From: CALRGE01 sp964365765
Lineage (GTDB): Bacteria > Patescibacteriota > Gracilibacteria > UBA1369 > 2-02-FULL-48-14
Length of the DNA stretch: 9,394 nucleotides
NCBI GenBank assembly: GCA_964365765.1
Contig: CAYIRB010000043.1
Coordinates: forward strand, 1 to 9,394
Reading direction: 5' to 3'
Positions 5,412 to 9,394 of this stretch are shown one piece after another (position 1 is the first letter of the stretch; the number at the start of each line of letters is the position of its first letter). The notes under the pieces are model-generated. The model worked only from the letters and a program-made list of their open reading frames with translations. It was not told where the DNA came from and ran no database searches. The position numbers were made by a program, and so were the translations under genes.

Positions 5412-5660
5412 ATGGTAACTAAATTTGTAGGAATGAAAGATTTCAGAGATAACATGGCAAGTTATGCCAAGAAATCTAAAAAAGGAGTGAAATATATCGT
5501 GTTACGAAAAAATATACCTGTTTTTGAGCTTACACCTATTGATGAAAAAAAATTTGCAATCGAAAGATTATCTGCTGAATTAGAGGCGGCGGAGGCAGAT
5601 GTTAGAGCTGGCAGGGTATATTCTCAGGAGGAAATAATGAAAGAATTTGGCTTGATTTAG
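5412..5660 (+). CDS. Phd/YefM-family antitoxin
   Basis: An 82-residue protein with the Phd/YefM N-terminal DNA-binding and dimerisation fold: KFVGMKDFRDNMASYAKKSKKG is the leading strand-helix segment and KYIVLRKNIPVFELTPID the central sheet with the typical V/L-x-R/K-x-x-x-P-V-F pattern. The C-terminal part (about residues 45-82, rich in Glu and Ala, ending EEIMKEFGLI) is the helix that normally wraps the toxin. Members neutralise their toxin and repress their own promoter; a candidate promoter lies just upstream. The toxin gene starts one base after its stop. The gene is more AT-rich than the flanking housekeeping genes, in keeping with lateral transfer. An internal AGGAGG near 5626 precedes an in-frame ATG that would give only a seven-residue peptide. 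Confidence 0.88.
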   Translation: MVTKFVGMKDFRDNMASYAKKSKKGVKYIVLRKNIPVFELTPIDEKKFAIERLSAELEAAEADVRAGRVYSQEEIMKEFGLI

Positions 5661-5661
5661 T

Positions 5662-5934
5662 ATGTATAAGGTCATCTATTCACCCGATGCAAGAGCAGAT
5701 CTTCACTCTCTTGAAAAAAGCGTGGCACAGCGAATAATTGGGAAAATCCATTTTTTCTCTACCCAAAATAATATAAGTCCATTTTGCAAGGCTTTGAAAA
5801 ACTTTGGCACTGAGAAACATTATCGATTTAGAATTGGTGATTACAGAGCTATTTTTCAAATTGATAATTCTGGTAATATCCAAATTCTAACAATATTAAG
5901 AATTAAACACAGAAAAGATATTTATGACTTATAA
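5662..5934 (+). CDS. RelE/ParE-family toxin
   Basis: A 90-residue basic protein of the RelE/ParE superfamily. The family pattern is clear: YKVIYSPDARADLHSLEKSVAQRII at the start (strand, then a helix beginning with the typical ARADL), a KALKNFGTEKHYRFRIGDYRAIFQID core with the characteristic YR.R.GDYR, and a C-terminal LTILRIKHRKDIYDL strand-helix. RelE members cleave mRNA on the ribosome; ParE members poison gyrase. The sequence alone does not settle which applies, but the HRKDIY ending resembles RelE-type toxins. The start is one base after the antitoxin stop without a Shine-Dalgarno. The last 11 bases overlap the first codons of the purN-like gene in another frame. Confidence 0.88.
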   Translation: MYKVIYSPDARADLHSLEKSVAQRIIGKIHFFSTQNNISPFCKALKNFGTEKHYRFRIGDYRAIFQIDNSGNIQILTILRIKHRKDIYDL

Positions 5935-6517
5935 AGTAGCAATTTTGGCATCCACTCGCGGCACGGATTTACAGGCTATTTTGGACGAAATGGCGGCGTG
6001 TGAGCTGGAAAATGTGGAAATTTCCGGAGTTTACAGCAACGTGAAAGACTGCGGAGCGCTGGAAAAAGCGAAAATGGCGGGTGTGAAGGCGGTTTTTGTC
6101 GATCCCGATGGAAAAAGCCGTGAAGAATTCGATAAGGAACTTGCTTCGCAAGTGGGTGACGTCGATTTAGTTTGTTCGATCGGTTATATGCGGATTTTGA
6201 GTCCTTCATTTATAAAAAAATACGCGGGAAAAATCATAAATGTGCATCCGGCACTCTTGCCAAAATACGGTGGGAAAGGATTTTACGGGAAAAACGTGCA
6301 TGAGGCGGTTATAAAAAACGGCGACAAAGAAAGCGGCATGACCATTCATTACGTGACCGATGATGTCGATGGCGGAGCGATTTTGATTCAGAAAAAAGTT
6401 GCGGTGGCGGAGGGTGAAACACCCGAGACGCTGAAAGAAAAAGTTCAAGCGCTTGAAAAGAAGTATTACCCCGAAGCCATAAGGTTGCTATCCCAAAATA
6501 AAAGGAATCTGATATAA
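5924..6517 (+). CDS. purN: Phosphoribosylglycinamide formyltransferase
   Basis: PurN transfers a formyl group from 10-formyltetrahydrofolate to glycinamide ribonucleotide in purine synthesis. The 197-residue product shows the phosphate loop ASTRGTDLQAIL (residues 9-20), VCSIGYMRILSP, INVHPALLPKYGGKG with catalytic N106 and H108, and HYVTDDVDGGAIL with the catalytic Asp at 146 (E. coli N106, H108, D144). The phosphate loop has Asp (D15) where E. coli PurN has Asn13. No other purine gene is in the window, so a related formyltransferase role cannot be fully excluded. The ATG at 5924 lies inside the toxin gene and gives the normal N-terminus, so expression may be tied to the toxin-antitoxin promoter. 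Its composition matches the housekeeping neighbours and not the AT-rich toxin pair. Confidence 0.9.
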   Translation: MTYKVAILASTRGTDLQAILDEMAACELENVEISGVYSNVKDCGALEKAKMAGVKAVFVDPDGKSREEFDKELASQVGDVDLVCSIGYMRILSPSFIKKYAGKIINVHPALLPKYGGKGFYGKNVHEAVIKNGDKESGMTIHYVTDDVDGGAILIQKKVAVAEGETPETLKEKVQALEKKYYPEAIRLLSQNKRNLI

Positions 6518-6518
6518 T
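6510..6518 (+). promoter_or_regulatory. Extended -10 promoter for the oxidoreductase operon
   Basis: TGATATAAT gives a TGn-extended consensus -10 (TATAAT at 6513-6518) overlapping the purN stop codon. It ends 12 bases before the ATG at 6531, so the leader would be only about six bases, practically leaderless. No good -35 is seen, which extended -10 promoters can tolerate. Confidence 0.55.
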
Positions 6519-6530
6519 GGGTTCTCAAAT

Positions 6531-8312
6531 ATGACAAGAAACAAGCACAATCATTTCACATGGATGGTGGGCGGTGAGGCCGGATACGGAATCACCACGA
6601 TGGGACAAATGTTTTCGCGCGTCTGCACGCAAAGCGGTCTTTACGTTTTTGGCTACGTGGAATATCCGTCATTGATTCGAGGCGGACATAATATCGCGAT
6701 GGTGCGCGTCGGCGGTCAACCGGTGTATTCGCACAGTGACAAAATCGATATGCTCTTGGCTTTGAACAAAGAAACAATCGACCTGCATGTGATGGAAATG
6801 AACCCTGGCGGCGTGATTATTTACGATGGCGAATCCGTGCAAATCGACCCTTCGGCGCGCAACGATGTTATATTCGCGTCCGTGCCCTTCGCGAAAATCA
6901 CGAAGGAGCTGAACGCGCAGATATTGATGAGAAACACCGTGGCTTTGGGAGCTTCATTCGGCATGATGAATTACGATTTTTCTTACGTTGAAAAAGTACT
7001 GGCCGATACTTTCGCGAGAAAGGGGCAAGAGGTTGTGGATTACAACATTAAGGTCGCGCGAGCTGGCTATGATTTCGCCGCGCAAAATTTTGGCGGAAAA
7101 GTAAAATTGCCGGATGGAATAACACGCGCCGCAGGCGCGCTATCCCACGCGCCGAAGAGAATTGTTTTGTCCGGAAATGAAGCGATTGCCATAGGCGCGA
7201 TAAAAGCGGGGCTTAAATTTATGGCGGCTTATCCGATGACGCCGGTGACTTCCGTGATGTTGAACGTGGCGAAGTACGGCGTGAAATACGGGATTGTAAT
7301 GAAACATACCGAAGATGAGATCGCGGCTGTGAACATGGCTATCGGCGCGGCGCACATGGGTGTTCGAGCGATGACGGCAACCTCCGGAGGCGGCTTCGCT
7401 TTGATGACGGAAGCGCTTGGAATGGCCGGCATAACCGAGACGCCTCTCGTTGTTGTCGAAGGAATGCGACCGGGGCCTTCCACCGGATTGCCGACTTGGA
7501 CGGATCAAGCCGATTTGCGCTTTGTCATGCACGCATCGCAAGGCGAATTTCCGCGCGCGCTTTTCGCGCCCGGCGACATCGACGAATGTTTTTACATGAC
7601 ATTGAAGGCCTTTAATTTGGCGGAAAAATATCAAATGCTATGCATGATTTTGACCGACAAATACATCGGCGAATCCGTCATGACAACGGCTCCCTTCGAA
7701 CATAAAAATTACAAAGTCGACCGCGGTCTTTTGATCGCGAAAAAAGAAGCGGAAAAAATGGCTGATGGAGAATACAAACGTTTTGAATTTACGGAAAACG
7801 GTGTTTCCCCCCGTGCCCTTCCGGGAACTCCGAATTGTATTTATGCCGTTTCGACGGACGAACACAAAGAAGACGGCGACTTGGACGAAAGTGGTGAAAA
7901 CAGAATAAAAATGGTGGATAAACGCGCGAAAAAATTGCTCGCGCTAAAAAAAGAATCGCTCACAAAAAATGATGTGATCGGAATATATGGATCCGCTGAC
8001 GCGGATCTGACAATCGTGAGCTGGGGTTCGACCAAAGGGCCGATTATTGAGGCGATTGACTTGGCCTTGGCACAAGAAAAAAAGGTGAATTTTCTTCAAA
8101 TCAAATGCGTGCTTCCCTTCCCCGCGGAAGAAGTCGCGGAAGTTCTAAAGAAGTCGAAAAAAATCTTGATGGTCGAAACAAATTCAGAGGCGCAAATGGC
8201 GGGCGTGATAGCTCAATACACGGGTATAATAATTCAAGATAAATTTTTACGTTACGACGGCCGGCCTTTTCATCCCGCTCAAATTTTAGAAAAAATATGT
8301 CAAACAATTTAA
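6531..8312 (+). CDS. 2-oxoacid:ferredoxin oxidoreductase, fused gamma-alpha subunit
   Basis: Part of the thiamine-diphosphate and CoA-dependent enzyme that oxidatively decarboxylates a 2-oxoacid to acyl-CoA and reduces ferredoxin. The 593-residue chain joins an N-terminal gamma domain (about 9-190; GGEAGYGI at 14-21, then YPSLIRGGHN) to an alpha domain (about 205-593). The alpha part has GNEAIAIGAIKAGLKFMAAYPMTP with YPMTP at 234-238, the cofactor-binding TEDEIAAVNMAIGAA region, EGMRPGPSTGLPT (GPSTG at 315-319), and a C-terminal transketolase-like domain from about 489 (DADLTIVSWGSTKGP). This gamma-alpha fusion is the KorA/OforA type seen in archaea and many anaerobes. Substrate choice (2-oxoglutarate, pyruvate or branched-chain) cannot be told from motifs. 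The beta gene overlaps its end by 16 bases. Confidence 0.93.
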   Translation: MTRNKHNHFTWMVGGEAGYGITTMGQMFSRVCTQSGLYVFGYVEYPSLIRGGHNIAMVRVGGQPVYSHSDKIDMLLALNKETIDLHVMEMNPGGVIIYDGESVQIDPSARNDVIFASVPFAKITKELNAQILMRNTVALGASFGMMNYDFSYVEKVLADTFARKGQEVVDYNIKVARAGYDFAAQNFGGKVKLPDGITRAAGALSHAPKRIVLSGNEAIAIGAIKAGLKFMAAYPMTPVTSVMLNVAKYGVKYGIVMKHTEDEIAAVNMAIGAAHMGVRAMTATSGGGFALMTEALGMAGITETPLVVVEGMRPGPSTGLPTWTDQADLRFVMHASQGEFPRALFAPGDIDECFYMTLKAFNLAEKYQMLCMILTDKYIGESVMTTAPFEHKNYKVDRGLLIAKKEAEKMADGEYKRFEFTENGVSPRALPGTPNCIYAVSTDEHKEDGDLDESGENRIKMVDKRAKKLLALKKESLTKNDVIGIYGSADADLTIVSWGSTKGPIIEAIDLALAQEKKVNFLQIKCVLPFPAEEVAEVLKKSKKILMVETNSEAQMAGVIAQYTGIIIQDKFLRYDGRPFHPAQILEKICQTI

Positions 8313-9160
8313 AATTATTGTCGGATTTGGATACGGGTTCCAAATGCAATTGGTGTCCGGGTTGCGGCGACTTTGGAATTCTGGTCGCCTTGAAACAAGC
8401 GCTGTTCGAACTCAAAATCAATCCGGAGGAAACAATGATAGTTTCCGGAATCGGTTGCGGTTCGCAGGCACCGCATTTGGTGAAGGTGTACGGCTTTCAT
8501 TCGATTCACGGACGCGCTCTGCCGGTGGCGACCGCCATGAAAATCGCGAATCACAAAATGAATATTATCGTCATCGGCGGTGACGGCGACGGGTATGGAA
8601 TCGGAATGGCGCATTTGGTGCACGCGGCGCGCAGAAATTTCAACATCACGTATATTGTGCAAAACAACCAAGTGTACGGCCTTACCAAGGGGCAAACTTC
8701 GCCCACCAGCGAACACGGATTCAAGACAAAATCCACGCCGGAGGGCGTGATTGAAGTCCCGATTCGACCGCTTTCCATAGCGCTTTCGTCCGGCGCGACT
8801 TTTCTTGCTCGCGGATACGCCGGTGACATTATGTATCTTAAACAATTGATAATTGAAGGCATTCAACATAAGGGCTTCGCACTGATAGACGTGTTGCAAC
8901 CCTGCGTTACTTTCAACAAAATCAACACATACCAATGGTACCAGCAAAGGATTCATAAACTGGACGCGGAAAATCCGACCGACAGAATCGCGGCTTTCAA
9001 ATTGACCGAAGAATGGGGGGACAAAATTCCCGTAGGCGTATATTACAAAGAAACCCGCCCGACTTACGAAGATGAACTCCCGATGATTGTGGAAAAACCG
9101 CTTGCCGAACATTCCATTGATAATATCGATATTGATCCTATAATTCAGTCCTACTTATAA
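8297..9160 (+). CDS. 2-oxoacid:ferredoxin oxidoreductase, beta subunit
   Basis: The 287-residue partner that binds thiamine diphosphate and one [4Fe-4S] cluster. Cluster cysteines are visible at C20 and C23 (WCPGCG), C54 (IGCGSQ) and C203 (QPCVTF); the 34-residue gap from the first to the third matches the archaeal 2-oxoacid oxidoreductase (C12, C15, C46). The diphosphate motif is GGDGDGYGIG (94-103) followed by NNQVYGLTKGQTSPTS (123-138). HGRALPVATAMKIAN (71-85) is the usual adjoining segment. The protein is the KorB-type of normal length. It lacks a fused ferredoxin domain, and no 4Fe-4S delta subunit gene is adjacent, so an external carrier is needed; the next gene encodes a ferredoxin. 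Start inside the alpha gene implies translational coupling. Confidence 0.94.
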   Translation: MSNNLKLLSDLDTGSKCNWCPGCGDFGILVALKQALFELKINPEETMIVSGIGCGSQAPHLVKVYGFHSIHGRALPVATAMKIANHKMNIIVIGGDGDGYGIGMAHLVHAARRNFNITYIVQNNQVYGLTKGQTSPTSEHGFKTKSTPEGVIEVPIRPLSIALSSGATFLARGYAGDIMYLKQLIIEGIQHKGFALIDVLQPCVTFNKINTYQWYQQRIHKLDAENPTDRIAAFKLTEEWGDKIPVGVYYKETRPTYEDELPMIVEKPLAEHSIDNIDIDPIIQSYL

Positions 9161-9163
9161 TAT

Positions 9164-9394
9164 ATGCCAAAAATCACGAACAAAAGTTTGGGAGTAAGCG
9201 CGGAATGTCCCGCCGGTTCAAAACTCAGGGAAGCCGCCATGCAAAATAATTTAGGAATTCCTTTCGGTTGTGAGAATGGCATTTGTTCGACTTGTTTGAT
9301 TCAAATCAACAGCGGAATGCAAAATTTGACACCGCGCACCGAACAGGAAGAAGCAACTCTTTCAGTCAGAGGCGCCGAGCCCGAACAACGCCTG
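9164..9394 (+). CDS. [2Fe-2S] ferredoxin domain protein (3' end outside window)
   Basis: The ATG at 9164, three bases after the beta-subunit stop, opens a frame that runs off the right edge after 77 residues. It shows the plant-type ferredoxin pattern: KLREAAMQNNLGIPFGCENGICSTC with cysteines C36, C41 and C44 in the C-x4-C-x2-C spacing, preceded by an extra Cys at 15. The frame then reads TPRTEQEEATLSVRGAEPEQRL, which in this family is normally followed at once by the fourth ligand, beyond this window. It is probably co-transcribed with the oxidoreductase and may accept its electrons. A TATAAT at 9156-9161 is too close to the ATG to serve it. The protein could carry further domains; only the N-terminus is visible. 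Confidence 0.85.
   Translation, partial: MPKITNKSLGVSAECPAGSKLREAAMQNNLGIPFGCENGICSTCLIQINSGMQNLTPRTEQEEATLSVRGAEPEQRL

Noticed and set aside
9156..9161. TATAAT before the ferredoxin gene
   Set aside because: It ends two bases before the ATG, so transcription would begin inside the gene; it reflects the TTATAA stop region of the beta subunit.

Overview
The window reads as a compact bacterial chromosome segment using the standard code (TGA acts as a stop for the metallo-beta-lactamase-fold gene and for enolase). The gene mix, the short genes, the solitary MazF-like toxin, the metallo-beta-lactamase-fold protein typical of candidate-phyla genomes, and start codons that all lack a Shine-Dalgarno sequence suggest an uncultivated anaerobic or fermentative lineage, possibly Patescibacteria/CPR. 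That placement is inference; no rRNA or tRNA gene is present to fix it.

Layout, left to right. A plus-strand gene tail (3-59) converges with a minus-strand metallo-beta-lactamase-fold gene (46-612) that has lost its recognisable metal-ligand motifs. A 116-bp interrupted palindrome (655-770) fills most of the divergent gap before enolase (805-2052). An AT-rich solitary MazF/PemK-like toxin gene follows (2145-2537). Then come 670 bases without a protein gene (2538-3207). This stretch is not empty: it holds a minus-strand terminator, a pseudoknot-like pair of interleaved inverted repeats, a GC-rich structured RNA candidate ending in a strong plus-strand terminator, and promoter-like sites on both strands.

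The iron-sulfur L-serine dehydratase subunits sdaAB and sdaAA (3208-4825) come next, with an unrecognised acidic-tailed protein gene (4845-5351) directly behind. An AT-rich Phd/YefM-RelE/ParE toxin-antitoxin pair (5412-5934) overlaps the start of a purN-like glycinamide ribonucleotide formyltransferase (5924-6517). The window ends in an operon for a 2-oxoacid:ferredoxin oxidoreductase: fused gamma-alpha subunit (6531-8312), beta subunit (8297-9160), and a [2Fe-2S] ferredoxin (9164 onward, cut by the window end).

Metabolically, enolase makes phosphoenolpyruvate, serine dehydratase makes pyruvate and ammonia, and the oxidoreductase oxidises a 2-oxoacid with CoA and passes electrons to ferredoxin, so much of the window fits fermentative pyruvate or 2-oxoacid metabolism. 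Across the window, several genes show a -10-like hexamer ending about 20-23 bases before the start codon and none shows a Shine-Dalgarno sequence, which points to very short leaders. The least explained parts are the palindrome at 655-770 and the structured noncoding block at 2536-2995.
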